From: an uncultured Lachnospiraceae bacterium
Lineage (GTDB): Bacteria > Bacillota > Clostridia > Lachnospirales > Lachnospiraceae
Length of the DNA: 38,589 nucleotides
Direction of reading: 5' to 3'
Assembly (NCBI GenBank): GCA_944383325.1
Contig: CALWPC010000025.1
Location: 1 to 38,589, forward strand
Both the position numbers and the translations under genes were made by a program. Of the stretch, positions 1-7,660 are shown piece by piece. The notes below the pieces were generated by a model, which had not been told where the DNA came from, ran no database searches, and saw only the letters and a list, made by a program, of their open reading frames with translations. Every line of letters begins with the position of its first letter. Position 1 is the stretch's first letter.

Positions 1-18
1 CAAAATGCAAACAGAAAA

Positions 19-58
19 ACAGAGAGCCGACCACTTTTGAAAGTGATTAACTCTCTGT
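19..58 (-). terminator. Hairpin terminator downstream of the FMN riboswitch
   Basis: On the minus strand an 8-bp outer stem (ACAGAGAG with CTCTCTGT) and an inner CACTT/AAGTG stem are followed by a run of T. It lies about 160 nt downstream of the FMN aptamer, so it may be the riboswitch's expression platform. The T-run on the plus side also makes it potentially bidirectional. The antiterminator pairing was not worked out. Confidence 0.6.
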
Positions 59-219
59 TTTGTCGCACCTGTTTGTCAGCGTTAGTAATAAGTTGTTGTG
101 AATACTTCCTTATCACTGTAAAACCAATATCTTTCAGGTGTAAACATTCAGAAGTTTATAAACGGTTGACGGGATGCAAAAAGCGCGCGCAAAAAGATGT
201 CAGCACGTTCACAAAAACA

Positions 220-330
220 TATCTTCTTCTATCCAGACTATACTGTCGGTTTTGGAATTTCACCAAATCCTGCGCTTGCACGCTCGCGGACTGTACCGCC
301 GATCGGGAATCTCACCCTGCCCTGAAGACA
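220..330 (-). promoter_or_regulatory. FMN riboswitch (RFN element)
   Basis: Read on the minus strand the segment carries the classic RFN blocks in order: a P1 strand TGTCTTC, AGGGTGAGATTCCC, a GGCGGTA block, CCGCGAG, GGATTTGGTGAAATTCC, ACCGACAGTATAGTCTGGAT, and the closing GAAGATA that pairs with the P1 strand. These blocks are known to bind flavin mononucleotide and to repress riboflavin synthesis or transport genes. The regulated gene lies off the left edge and is therefore not visible. A riboflavin transporter or rib operon is the expected client, which is an inference. Confidence 0.95.
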
Positions 331-355
331 TTGTTATCATTTTGTTGTCGAAAGA

Positions 356-384
356 AGAATAACACTTTTTACGTATATAGTCAA
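356..384 (-). promoter_or_regulatory. Sigma-A promoter for the FMN riboswitch transcript
   Basis: On the minus strand TTGACT (384-379) and TATTCT (361-356) are separated by exactly 17 nt, and the aptamer begins about 25 nt downstream. The good match and ideal spacing support a vegetative promoter driving the riboswitch leader leftward. Confidence 0.75.
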
Positions 385-461
385 GAATACCCCCCTTTTT
401 ATTGCGCATACCATGTACACTTTTTACAAATCTTTCCCTACTAAGACCCTAGGTTTTTGGT

Positions 462-490
462 TTGCATTACTGCGGCTGCAATAGTATAAT
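462..490 (+). promoter_or_regulatory. Sigma-A promoter of pdxST
   Basis: TTGCAT (462-467) and a perfect TATAAT (485-490) are 17 nt apart, 35 nt before the pdxS start codon. The ribosome binding site AGGAA lies at 516-520. Together with the leftward riboswitch promoter this forms a divergent intergenic region. No gene fits in 1-525. Confidence 0.75.
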
Positions 491-525
491 GAATTTACGA
501 TAAGATAAAGAAAGTAGGAACAGAT

Positions 526-1422
526 ATGAGCGAAATTCAAACTATTCTCACAAACGAACGCTATGAACTGAACCGCAATCTTGCACAGATGCTCAAAGGC
601 GGCGTCATCATGGATGTAACGACGCCCGAGCAGGCCAAGATTGCAGAGGCGGCCGGCGCCTGCGCTGTTATGGCGCTAGAAAGAATTCCTGCAGACATCC
701 GTGCAGCCGGCGGCGTATCCAGAATGAGCGACCCTAAAATGATCAAAGGCATCCAACAGGCGGTTTCCATTCCTGTAATGGCAAAATGCCGGATCGGACA
801 CTTTGCAGAGGCGCAGATTCTGGAGGCCATCGAGATCGACTATATCGATGAGAGCGAAGTGTTATCTCCGGCCGACGACAAATATCATATTGATAAAACG
901 GAATTTAAAGTTCCTTTCGTTTGCGGAGCCAAGGATCTCGGCGAGGCGCTGCGCCGCATTTCAGAGGGCGCTTCCATGATTCGGACAAAGGGCGAACCGG
1001 GCACCGGAGACGTCGTTCAGGCTGTTCGCCATATGCGTCTTATGCAGTCTGAAATCCGACGCCTTGTCTCGCTTTCCAAAGACGAGCTGTATGACGCCGC
1101 AAAACAACTCCAGGTTCCCTACGAACTTGCCCTGTATGTACATGAACACGGAAAACTTCCGGTCGTAAACTTTGCAGCCGGCGGCGTCGCAACTCCCGCA
1201 GACGCTGCGCTTATGATGCAGCTCGGAGCAGAAGGCGTTTTCGTAGGTTCCGGAATTTTTAAGTCAGGCAATCCGGAAAAACGTGCGCAGGCGATCGTAA
1301 AAGCCGTTACTAATTTCAACGATCCCCATGTTTTGGCCGCGCTCTCTGAAGATCTCGGCGAAGCTATGGTCGGTATCAATGAACAGGAAATCGAACTTTT
1401 AATGGCGGAGCGTGGAAAATAA
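526..1422 (+). CDS. pdxS: Pyridoxal 5'-phosphate synthase, synthase subunit PdxS
   Basis: PdxS makes pyridoxal phosphate from ribose 5-phosphate, glyceraldehyde 3-phosphate and ammonia supplied by PdxT (the DXP-independent route). The 298-aa length is typical. Visible family features are the early GGVIMDV segment with the ring-forming aspartate, the [10 protein letters not shown] motif, the MAKCRIGH lysine region that binds ribose 5-phosphate, and the [10 protein letters not shown] loop carrying the second lysine. The start ATG has AGGAA upstream. The stop codon overlaps the pdxT start by one base (TAATG), so the two are translationally coupled. The PLP-dependent cysteine desulfurase and aminotransferase in this window are potential users of the product. 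Confidence 0.97.
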   Translation: MSEIQTILTNERYELNRNLAQMLKGGVIMDVTTPEQAKIAEAAGACAVMALERIPADIRAAGGVSRMSDPKMIKGIQQAVSIPVMAKCRIGHFAEAQILEAIEIDYIDESEVLSPADDKYHIDKTEFKVPFVCGAKDLGEALRRISEGASMIRTKGEPGTGDVVQAVRHMRLMQSEIRRLVSLSKDELYDAAKQLQVPYELALYVHEHGKLPVVNFAAGGVATPADAALMMQLGAEGVFVGSGIFKSGNPEKRAQAIVKAVTNFNDPHVLAALSEDLGEAMVGINEQEIELLMAERGK

Positions 1423-2006
1423 TGACGGTCGCGATATTAGCTCTTCAGGGAGCGTTTGTAGAACATCAACATATGCTTGGCCGCCTCGGTGTGCAAAGCT
1501 TTGAAATCCGGCAGCGGCAGGATTTGTTGAAATCATTTGATTCGCTCATTATTCCCGGCGGCGAGAGCACGACAATCCGAAAATTAATCTGCGAATTTTC
1601 AATGTACGACGACATCCGGGAACGCATTCTCGGCGGCACACCCGTATTCGGTACGTGCGCCGGTCTGATTACACTGTCAAAAGAAATTTCGGGCGATGTA
1701 ACAGACGCCGACCCGCCTTTAAAACTGATGGATATTACCGCCTGCCGGAACGGATACGGCCGACAGTTGGGAAGTTTTTTCTGCAGGTCGGACTTTGTCG
1801 GCAAAAACATTCCGATGACTTTTATCCGCGCGCCTTTTATTGAATCGGCCGGTCCGAACGTCGAGATTTTAAGTACCGTCGACGGCAAGGCGGTGGCTGC
1901 CAGACAGAGAAATATGTTGGTGACGGCCTTTCACCCTGAACTTACAGACGATACCGCTGTCCATGAATATTTCCTGTCTATGAGCCGCACGGCTCCTCAG
2001 ACGTAA
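1422..2006 (+). CDS. pdxT: Pyridoxal 5'-phosphate synthase, glutaminase subunit PdxT
   Basis: PdxT is a class I glutamine amidotransferase that releases ammonia from glutamine and channels it into PdxS. The 194-aa protein shows the oxyanion-strand motif GGESTT near residue 47, the nucleophile motif FGTCAGL with the catalytic cysteine, and a C-terminal AFHPEL with the His-Glu pair, so the triad is complete. It starts inside the pdxS stop codon (TAATG overlap) and is followed by a long hairpin terminator, giving a two-gene operon. Confidence 0.97.
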   Translation: MTVAILALQGAFVEHQHMLGRLGVQSFEIRQRQDLLKSFDSLIIPGGESTTIRKLICEFSMYDDIRERILGGTPVFGTCAGLITLSKEISGDVTDADPPLKLMDITACRNGYGRQLGSFFCRSDFVGKNIPMTFIRAPFIESAGPNVEILSTVDGKAVAARQRNMLVTAFHPELTDDTAVHEYFLSMSRTAPQT

Positions 2007-2030
2007 TCCGCGTATTCTTATAAACCAACA

Positions 2031-2084
2031 AGCGGGTGTTCCGAAACTATGAACCTGAAACCACATAGTTTTGGAACACCCGCT
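2031..2084. terminator. Long hairpin terminator between convergent pdxT and iscU
   Basis: A 21-bp inverted repeat (arms at 2031-2051 and 2064-2084, one G-U pair) encloses a 12-nt loop. It sits between the convergent pdxST and iscSU operons and probably serves both. The U-tract is poor on both sides, so the exceptional stem length may compensate. Confidence 0.7.
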
Positions 2085-2123
2085 TTATGATCGTTTATAG
2101 AAACCTGCTGTATCTCTCTTAAC

Positions 2124-2567
2124 CTACACGGGGCAACCGGTTTCCTCCTCGTGAATATCCGCCTTCGGAGGCCGAAGCCCCTCAATCGCAAGATGATGCT
2201 TCTGCGCATAATCCCAGATTGCCGCATGTACCGCCTCCTCTGCCAGAAGCGAACAATGCACTTTGACCGGCGGAAGCCCGTCCAACGCCTCCATGACCGC
2301 CTTGTTGGTCAGTTTCAGCGCCTCTTCTATAGTCTTTCCTTTGATCATCTCGGTAGCCATGCTGCTCGTCGCAATCGCAGCCCCGCAGCCAAAGGTTTTA
2401 AATTTCACATCCCGAATAACCTGGTTGTCATCCACATCCAGATAAATGCGCATAATGTCTCCGCATTTTGCATTGCCCACCGTTCCGACGCCGCTTGCAT
2501 CCTGAATCTCACCGACGTTTCTCGGATTTGAAAAATGATCCATCACTTTTTCACTATATGGTTCCAT
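2124..2567 (-). CDS. iscU: Fe-S cluster scaffold protein IscU/NifU-type
   Basis: The protein provides the surface on which cysteine desulfurase sulfur and iron are assembled into [2Fe-2S]/[4Fe-4S] clusters. The 147-aa protein opens with the YSEKVMDHFSNPRNVG signature and has the three ligand cysteines in GNAKCGD, TFGCGAA and VHCSLLAEE. The start at 2567 is chosen because GGAGGG lies 6 nt upstream and the family N-terminus begins here; an ATG at 2594 lacks this support. An extra cysteine lies four residues from the C-terminus region (ETGCPV). It follows iscS by 30 nt and no other Isc genes (iscA, hscAB, fdx) are present, which is usual for Clostridia. Confidence 0.93.
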   Translation of the reverse strand: MEPYSEKVMDHFSNPRNVGEIQDASGVGTVGNAKCGDIMRIYLDVDDNQVIRDVKFKTFGCGAAIATSSMATEMIKGKTIEEALKLTNKAVMEALDGLPPVKVHCSLLAEEAVHAAIWDYAQKHHLAIEGLRPPKADIHEEETGCPV

Positions 2568-2597
2568 GAAAGCCCTCCATTCCTGAACGCGCATCGA

Positions 2598-3791
2598 TTA
2601 TGCATTCGCTTTTTTCTGTTCTGAGATAAAGTCCTCATACAACGGCGACATTGAGCGGAGCCGCTGCACAATTTCTTTTAAACTGTCCACCACAAAATCG
2701 ACCTGCTCCTTCGTATTGTCCTCGCCAAGAGAAAAACGGAGCGAGCCGTGTGCAATCTCATGAGGCAGGCCAATCGCCAAAAGCACATGCGATGGGTCAA
2801 GGGAACCCGATGTGCAGGCCGAACCACTGGAGGCGCAGACGCCTTTCCGATCCAACATGATAAGCAGCGATTCGCCTTCCACAAACTGAATGCTGACATT
2901 TACATTGCCCGGCAGCCGCCGTTTGCGGTCGCCGTTTGCGCGCACATAAGGAATTTCTGCGAGAAGCCGATCCATAAAATAGTCCCTCAACTCGGACATC
3001 CGTTCCGCACGCTCTCCCATTGTCTCGGCTGCCAACCTGACTGCCTCTGCAAAGCCGACGATTCCAGGAACATTCTCTGTGCCTGCGCGCCGTCCCCGTT
3101 CCTGTCCGCCTCCGTGGATCAGATTCGCAAGTCGGATTCCTTTTCGAACATATAAAAGGCCGATCCCTTTCGGCCCTGCAAGCTTATGACCGCTTGCGCT
3201 CAGCAAATCAATATGCATCTGTCTGACATCGATCGGAACCTGGCCAAACGCCTGAACTGCATCTGTGTGAAAAAGAACGCCATGTTCATGGGCAAGCTTT
3301 CCGATTTCCTCTATCGGCTGAATCGTCCCGATCTCATTATTCGCGAACATGACCGAAATCAAAATCGTATCCGGCCGGATACTGTTTTTCAGCTCTTCCA
3401 TCCGAACGATTCCGTTTTCATCGACCGGAAGATACGTCACTTCATAGCCATGCTTTTCCAAATATTCCGCCGTGTGCAGCACGGCATGATGCTCAATCGC
3501 CGAGACAATCACATGCCTGCCCTTTGCGGCATAGCTCTCCGCTACTCCTTTCAGCGCCCAGTTATCCGCTTCGCTTCCCCCGGACGTAAAATAAATTTCA
3601 TCCGCGGACGCATTCAACACCTCTGCAATCGTCTCTCTGGCCTTTTGCACCGTAGCCTTATCCCTTTGTGCAATCGTATACGTACTGGAAATGTTTGCAA
3701 ACTGTTCAGTAAAACAGGGAAGCATTTTCTCCACCACTTCAGGCCTGGTTGGCACGGTCGCCGCATGATCCATATAAATAAACGACTCCAT
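2598..3791 (-). CDS. iscS: Cysteine desulfurase IscS/NifS-type
   Basis: This PLP enzyme converts cysteine to alanine and leaves a persulfide on its active-site cysteine for Fe-S assembly on the neighbouring scaffold. The 397-aa class V aminotransferase fold is recognisable from YMDHAAT at the N-terminus, FTSGGSEADN, SGHKLAGPKG with the PLP lysine, the GTENVPG loop, and the SSGSACTSGS loop carrying the catalytic cysteine. A GGAGG site sits 8 nt before the ATG. It is the first gene of the iscS-iscU operon, with a good promoter and a nearby inverted repeat upstream. Confidence 0.95.
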   Translation of the reverse strand: MESFIYMDHAATVPTRPEVVEKMLPCFTEQFANISSTYTIAQRDKATVQKARETIAEVLNASADEIYFTSGGSEADNWALKGVAESYAAKGRHVIVSAIEHHAVLHTAEYLEKHGYEVTYLPVDENGIVRMEELKNSIRPDTILISVMFANNEIGTIQPIEEIGKLAHEHGVLFHTDAVQAFGQVPIDVRQMHIDLLSASGHKLAGPKGIGLLYVRKGIRLANLIHGGGQERGRRAGTENVPGIVGFAEAVRLAAETMGERAERMSELRDYFMDRLLAEIPYVRANGDRKRRLPGNVNVSIQFVEGESLLIMLDRKGVCASSGSACTSGSLDPSHVLLAIGLPHEIAHGSLRFSLGEDNTKEQVDFVVDSLKEIVQRLRSMSPLYEDFISEQKKANA

Positions 3792-3854
3792 CTTATACCT
3801 CCAATCAGCGAATCGCTAATCCTTATCTTATCCACAGACAGGAAATTTTATTTC

Positions 3855-3903
3855 CTATCCAATTTCTATGATTTAGGATAGCCGATATTTCCCTACTTGT
3901 CAA
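3855..3903 (-). promoter_or_regulatory. Promoter of iscSU with overlapping inverted repeat
   Basis: On the minus strand TTGACA (3903-3898) and TATCCT (3880-3875) are 17 nt apart. The -10 box is embedded in an inverted repeat, CTATCC (3855-3860) facing GGATAG (3876-3881). A second perfect 7-bp inverted repeat with a 3-nt spacer (AGGAAAT/ATTTCCT, 3840-3856) follows directly. Such placement suggests an operator; an Fe-S or cysteine-responsive Rrf2-type regulator would fit but is not shown. Confidence 0.65.
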
Positions 3904-3954
3904 GAGGGTTTTTCCCAGAAATCGGTGGCTGCTTCCCACATGTTCAGCAATTTC

Positions 3955-5037
3955 TTACAATTTAATACTGCGCTCTTTTAAAATATCTCCTACCGATACC
4001 GCTTTTCCAAGCTTCAGCGACCTGTCCATCGCCTCCATAACGGCAAGCGTATGGATCCCTTCCCGCAAATCAGGCTTTGGCGTCTCGCCGTTGTTCATCG
4101 CATGGGCAAAGTGCTCAATATAATTCTGATACTCTCCCGCGTGATGACTTTCCTGCTCAAACCGAAAATAATAGTCGTGCATGTCGTCAAATGTGTGCAG
4201 CTGTGCTGTTTTCTGCACCGGTTCAAAATTTGTATAATATTTCAGTTTCGGATACCCCGCCTGACTGATTCCTGCCGTTCCCCGCAGCGTACAGCAAATA
4301 TTTTGCTGAACCGCGCTGCCAAGCGTAGGAGTCGCGTAACAGCCCGTTACCGAGGCAAATGCCCCGCTTTTATCGCGCAGCAAAAATTTCAGCGTGTCCG
4401 GCACATCCAAACCGCGCTCCCTCGTATTGGCGCTGACGGCGCCCAGTCCGTACACTTCCTCAATATCCGGCAAATACCATGCAGCCAGATCTACCGCATG
4501 AATCATAAAATTATACATCCAGGAAAAGCCCGACGCATGACTCCAGGCCCTCTCCAAAAACCACCTGGAATCGCTGATATAGTGCGCCTCCAGAGTAACC
4601 AGTTCCCCGTGCCTGCCCGCCTCATAATCCATGCGCTGACGGCGCAGAGGCTCAAAATATCTGGAGCTCTGTCCGACAAAAACCGTCTTTCCGGTACGCT
4701 TTTGTACCTCCAACAATTCATTTGCCTCGTCCAGAGACACCATCAGCGGCTTCGTACAAATGACATGCTTGCCTGCTTGAAGAGCCATCTTAATGTGCGC
4801 GGCATGAAGCTGATCCGGAGTATAAATGCCGATGACATCAATCGACGGATCCTCAAGCATATCCTCATATCTGGTCGTATATCTTGGCAACTGAAATTCC
4901 TGGCAGCGTTCCCTGCAAAGCTCCTCATTTAAATCACAGATGTTTCCGATCTCCCAAAGATCGCTCTGCAGAACGGCAGAAATAATACTCCTGCCTTCTC
5001 CCAGACCCAAAACTCCCATCGAATAGATTTTACTCAT
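3955..5037 (-). CDS. Gfo/Idh/MocA family NAD(P)-dependent oxidoreductase
   Basis: Members oxidise or epimerise sugars, inositols and related polyols using NAD(P). The 360-aa protein begins with a Rossmann strand (MGVLGLGEGRS), has the family TPDQLHAAH segment and the GKHVICTKPL motif, the equivalent of the usual EKP, followed by a mixed alpha/beta substrate domain. The start at 5037 is preferred because an AAGGAAC site precedes it and the Rossmann fold begins there; 5106 adds 23 unrelated residues. It lies 118 nt downstream of an AraC regulator in the same orientation, so AraC control of sugar-derived substrate use is a reasonable inference. Substrate unknown. Confidence 0.85.
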   Translation of the reverse strand: MSKIYSMGVLGLGEGRSIISAVLQSDLWEIGNICDLNEELCRERCQEFQLPRYTTRYEDMLEDPSIDVIGIYTPDQLHAAHIKMALQAGKHVICTKPLMVSLDEANELLEVQKRTGKTVFVGQSSRYFEPLRRQRMDYEAGRHGELVTLEAHYISDSRWFLERAWSHASGFSWMYNFMIHAVDLAAWYLPDIEEVYGLGAVSANTRERGLDVPDTLKFLLRDKSGAFASVTGCYATPTLGSAVQQNICCTLRGTAGISQAGYPKLKYYTNFEPVQKTAQLHTFDDMHDYYFRFEQESHHAGEYQNYIEHFAHAMNNGETPKPDLREGIHTLAVMEAMDRSLKLGKAVSVGDILKERSIKL

Positions 5038-5155
5038 AAAAAAACACCGTTCCTTTCCCACATGACTGTGTGCCGTACAACGAAAAAATTTCTGTAATTG
5101 CATCATACGACAAAAAGAAAAGCGGTGTCTTTCATCTTATTATGAAAAAATTGTA

Positions 5156-5998
5156 CTATTTTTTGTTTTGGCGATACTGCCCAGGCGTCATTCCCATGAT
5201 TTTTTTAAATACGCGATTAAAATACGAACTGCTGCGAAACCCCGACTGAAGCGCAACTTCAAGCACACTTAACTCCGTGCTCCGAAGAAGCAGCCGCGCA
5301 TGATTGACGCGCACCTGTTCAATATAATCAAAAATACGCATCTTCATCACACTGGAAAAATACGCGGACAAGTACGACGGACTCATCATTGCCGCTTCCG
5401 ACAAATCGGAAAGCATAATCTCTTCTGCAAAATGCGCATGAATATATTCGACCACCCCGCGGATGCGTTGGTACGAACGCTGCCTTCCATCCTGCGGATC
5501 AAGCGCATTCTGCTCCTGATAATGACGGTAACACTGCGCAAGTGAAACCATAAGCCATGCCCGAAGCATCAGCTCCCATCCGACGCCTTGCTGTTCATAC
5601 TCCTCACGAATCTGAAACAGCGCTTCCTTCAACTTCGGGTACCACTTACTTGCCGGCGCAATGCGATTTAGCACGCCCGCCCTGCGCTGAAAAAACGGCT
5701 TCAGATAATCCGATTCCTGCGGCATGTCCCATACAAAACGCGCGTCAAACACATAGACGAGCATCGATAAATTCCCATCATGCACCGCCATATGGTGCTC
5801 CCGGTGATTGATCAGAAAAATATCTCCCGGCGTAATCGGATACGTCTGATCCTCAATAATATAATGTCCGCATCCTCCCGCAATATAGTTGAGCTCCAGA
5901 CTGTCATGACAGTGAATCATCACCTGCTTGGCGTCTGTCTCATAAAATGCAAACGGAATATTTCCCGCAAACTGGATCTCCTCTTTCACAAAAGCCAT
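5156..5998 (-). CDS. AraC family transcriptional regulator with cupin sensor domain
   Basis: The 280-aa protein has an N-terminal cupin-like ligand domain (HCHDSLELNYIAGG, TPGDIFLINHREHH) and a C-terminal pair of helix-turn-helix motifs, ending in the AraC signature around SGFRSSSYFNRVFKK and GMTPGQYR. Such regulators usually activate adjacent carbohydrate genes on ligand binding, and the adjacent Gfo/Idh/MocA dehydrogenase is the obvious candidate target. The start at 5998 follows GGAGG by 10 nt; an upstream ATG at 6055 would add 19 residues without family support. Confidence 0.9.
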   Translation of the reverse strand: MAFVKEEIQFAGNIPFAFYETDAKQVMIHCHDSLELNYIAGGCGHYIIEDQTYPITPGDIFLINHREHHMAVHDGNLSMLVYVFDARFVWDMPQESDYLKPFFQRRAGVLNRIAPASKWYPKLKEALFQIREEYEQQGVGWELMLRAWLMVSLAQCYRHYQEQNALDPQDGRQRSYQRIRGVVEYIHAHFAEEIMLSDLSEAAMMSPSYLSAYFSSVMKMRIFDYIEQVRVNHARLLLRSTELSVLEVALQSGFRSSSYFNRVFKKIMGMTPGQYRQNKK

Positions 5999-6081
5999 CG
6001 CTGTCTCGCCTCCAACCGCGGCACAGCCGCCCTGCCTCATCTGCGCCTTTTGCAAGCTAAAATAAGCACTCGGTAAGCCGT

Positions 6082-6109
6082 ATTTTAATCAACATTTTAC
6101 TGAAATCAA
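6082..6109 (-). promoter_or_regulatory. Probable promoter of the AraC-type gene
   Basis: TTGATT (6109-6104) and TAAAAT (6087-6082) are 16 nt apart on the minus strand, 84 nt before the chosen start. A distant 9-bp inverted repeat (6066-6074 with 6167-6175) flanks this promoter. The rest of 6056-6251 shows no gene. Confidence 0.5.
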
Positions 6110-6251
6110 ATCTGGCCACTCCACACCATTGGCCGCCGTCCTATAACCCTCCGCGTAAAAAAAGAAACCGAGTGCCTATGTAAACATCGCATTTCTGCAC
6201 TGAAAAAGTGTTTCCATTCTACTATATGCGCGCGCCGCCAACATGTGCACT

Positions 6252-7157
6252 TTACGCAGAATACCATCTGCCCGACGCGCCGCACGGAAGAATATAGTCC
6301 CCCGTTTTCCGACTCCCGACCGGAACGCCGATTTCCTGCGACTGCACAAAACCGCCGCGCTGATCTGCGACCGCCAGGCGCAGCATATAACTCAGCACAG
6401 CCGGCGCCAGGCCTGTCGTATAGGAATTAATCAGCACAAACAGCGGCTTTTCACTCAAAAGCTGCGCGCACAGGCGAAGAAACGGATAGAGCGACTCCTC
6501 AATTTTCCACAATTCTCCTTTCGGTCCCCGCCCGTAAGACGGCGGATCCATAATAATCCCATCATATTGATTGCCCCGGCGGATTTCGCGCTCCACAAAC
6601 TTTCTGCAATCGTCCACAAGCCATCGGATCGGACGATCTTCAAGCCCTGACGCCCTGGCGTTCTCTTTTGCCCATCCGACCATTCCTTTGGAGGCGTCGA
6701 CGTGTGTGACGCTCGCGCCCGCGGCTGCCGCCGCCAGAGTAGCCCCGCCGGTATATGCAAACAAATTCAATACACGCACCGGACGATTCGCACCCCGAAT
6801 CTGCTCGCCAATCCAATCCCAGTTGACTGCCTGCTCCGGAAACAGACCCGTATGTTTAAAATGAAACGGTTTCAAGTGAAAAACAAACTCTTTATAGGAG
6901 ATTGTCCATTGCTTTGGCAAATTAAAAAACTCCCACTCTCCTCCGCCCTGACTGCTTCGGTGATAATAAGCGTTCGGACTGCGCCACTCCCGCAGCTTCC
7001 TCGGCGTATCCCAGATCACCTGCGGATCAGGCCGGACTAACACATAGTCTCCCCACCGTTCCAATTTCTCTCCCTTTGAGGTATCCAATACTTCATAATC
7101 CTTCCACTGATCCGCTATCCACATAGCATTTTCATTCCTTTCGTCATGCACAGACAT
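6252..7157 (-). CDS. Class I SAM-dependent methyltransferase (RlmI/RlmK-like)
   Basis: The protein resembles the Methyltrans_SAM family that modifies 23S rRNA bases. Visible are the SAM-binding motif NLFAYTGGAT, the acidic VDASKGM loop, and the catalytic-type MDPPSYGRGPKGE motif. The true substrate is not evident, as it lacks the N-terminal PUA domain of E. coli RlmI. The start at 7157 overlaps the trmL stop as TAATG, implying coupled translation; ATGs at 7172 and 7124 are alternatives. It is the last gene of the run beginning with the GH13 gene. Confidence 0.82.
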   Translation of the reverse strand: MSVHDERNENAMWIADQWKDYEVLDTSKGEKLERWGDYVLVRPDPQVIWDTPRKLREWRSPNAYYHRSSQGGGEWEFFNLPKQWTISYKEFVFHLKPFHFKHTGLFPEQAVNWDWIGEQIRGANRPVRVLNLFAYTGGATLAAAAAGASVTHVDASKGMVGWAKENARASGLEDRPIRWLVDDCRKFVEREIRRGNQYDGIIMDPPSYGRGPKGELWKIEESLYPFLRLCAQLLSEKPLFVLINSYTTGLAPAVLSYMLRLAVADQRGGFVQSQEIGVPVGSRKTGDYILPCGASGRWYSA

Positions 7158-7660
7158 TATTCCTGACTCCAATGCAGATAATGCAGCTGCCCCCGCTTTT
7201 GCATATCAGCAAACTGACTTTGCCTGAGCGCCTCATAAAGCACAACAGCAACTGAATTTGACAGATTCAGCGACCGGATAGACGGAAGCATCGGAATCCG
7301 AATTGCCGATTCCTCATACCTGACCAGAATCTCCTCGGGAATTCCGGCGCTTTCTTTCCCAAACATCAAATAGCAATCCGGCTCATAGGATACTTCTGCA
7401 TATGTTTTCTTTCCCTTTGTCGTCACCATATAAATTTTGGCTCCAGGATTTTTCTGCAAAAAATCATCAAAATGAAGATAGCGCCGCACATCCAACTGTT
7501 CCCAGTAATCCATACCGGCGCGTTTAATTTCGCGCTCTGTCAGCCGGAATCCAAGCGGCTCAATCAGATGCAGCGTCGCTCCGACAGCCGCGCAGGTTCT
7601 TCCGATATTTCCCGTATTAGCCGGAATTTCAGGTTCATACAGTACAACATGAAACGCCAT
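7157..7660 (-). CDS. trmL: tRNA (cytidine(34)-2'-O)-methyltransferase TrmL
   Basis: TrmL methylates the 2'-OH of the wobble nucleotide in certain leucine tRNAs. The 167-aa single-domain SPOUT protein has the family hallmarks: the N-terminal VLYEPEIPANTGNIGRTC, the LMFGKESAGIP motif and the C-terminal RSLNLSNSVAVVLYEALRQ that forms the SAM-binding knot. It overlaps the aminotransferase stop upstream by one base and the methyltransferase downstream, so it is in a translationally coupled chain. Confidence 0.96.
   Translation of the reverse strand: MAFHVVLYEPEIPANTGNIGRTCAAVGATLHLIEPLGFRLTEREIKRAGMDYWEQLDVRRYLHFDDFLQKNPGAKIYMVTTKGKKTYAEVSYEPDCYLMFGKESAGIPEEILVRYEESAIRIPMLPSIRSLNLSNSVAVVLYEALRQSQFADMQKRGQLHYLHWSQE

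Noticed and set aside
37-444. 135-aa plus-strand ORF at the left edge
   Set aside because: It runs antisense through the FMN aptamer and terminator, has no ribosome binding site and no recognisable domain.
4051-4932. 293-aa plus-strand ORF opposite the Gfo/Idh/MocA gene
   Set aside because: It is an antisense shadow with no domain, while the minus strand carries a full family signature.
6066-6175. 9-bp inverted repeat GCACTCGGT/ACCGAGTGC as a terminator
   Set aside because: The arms are 92 nt apart, far too distant for a terminator hairpin, and flank the AraC-gene promoter; no clear function.
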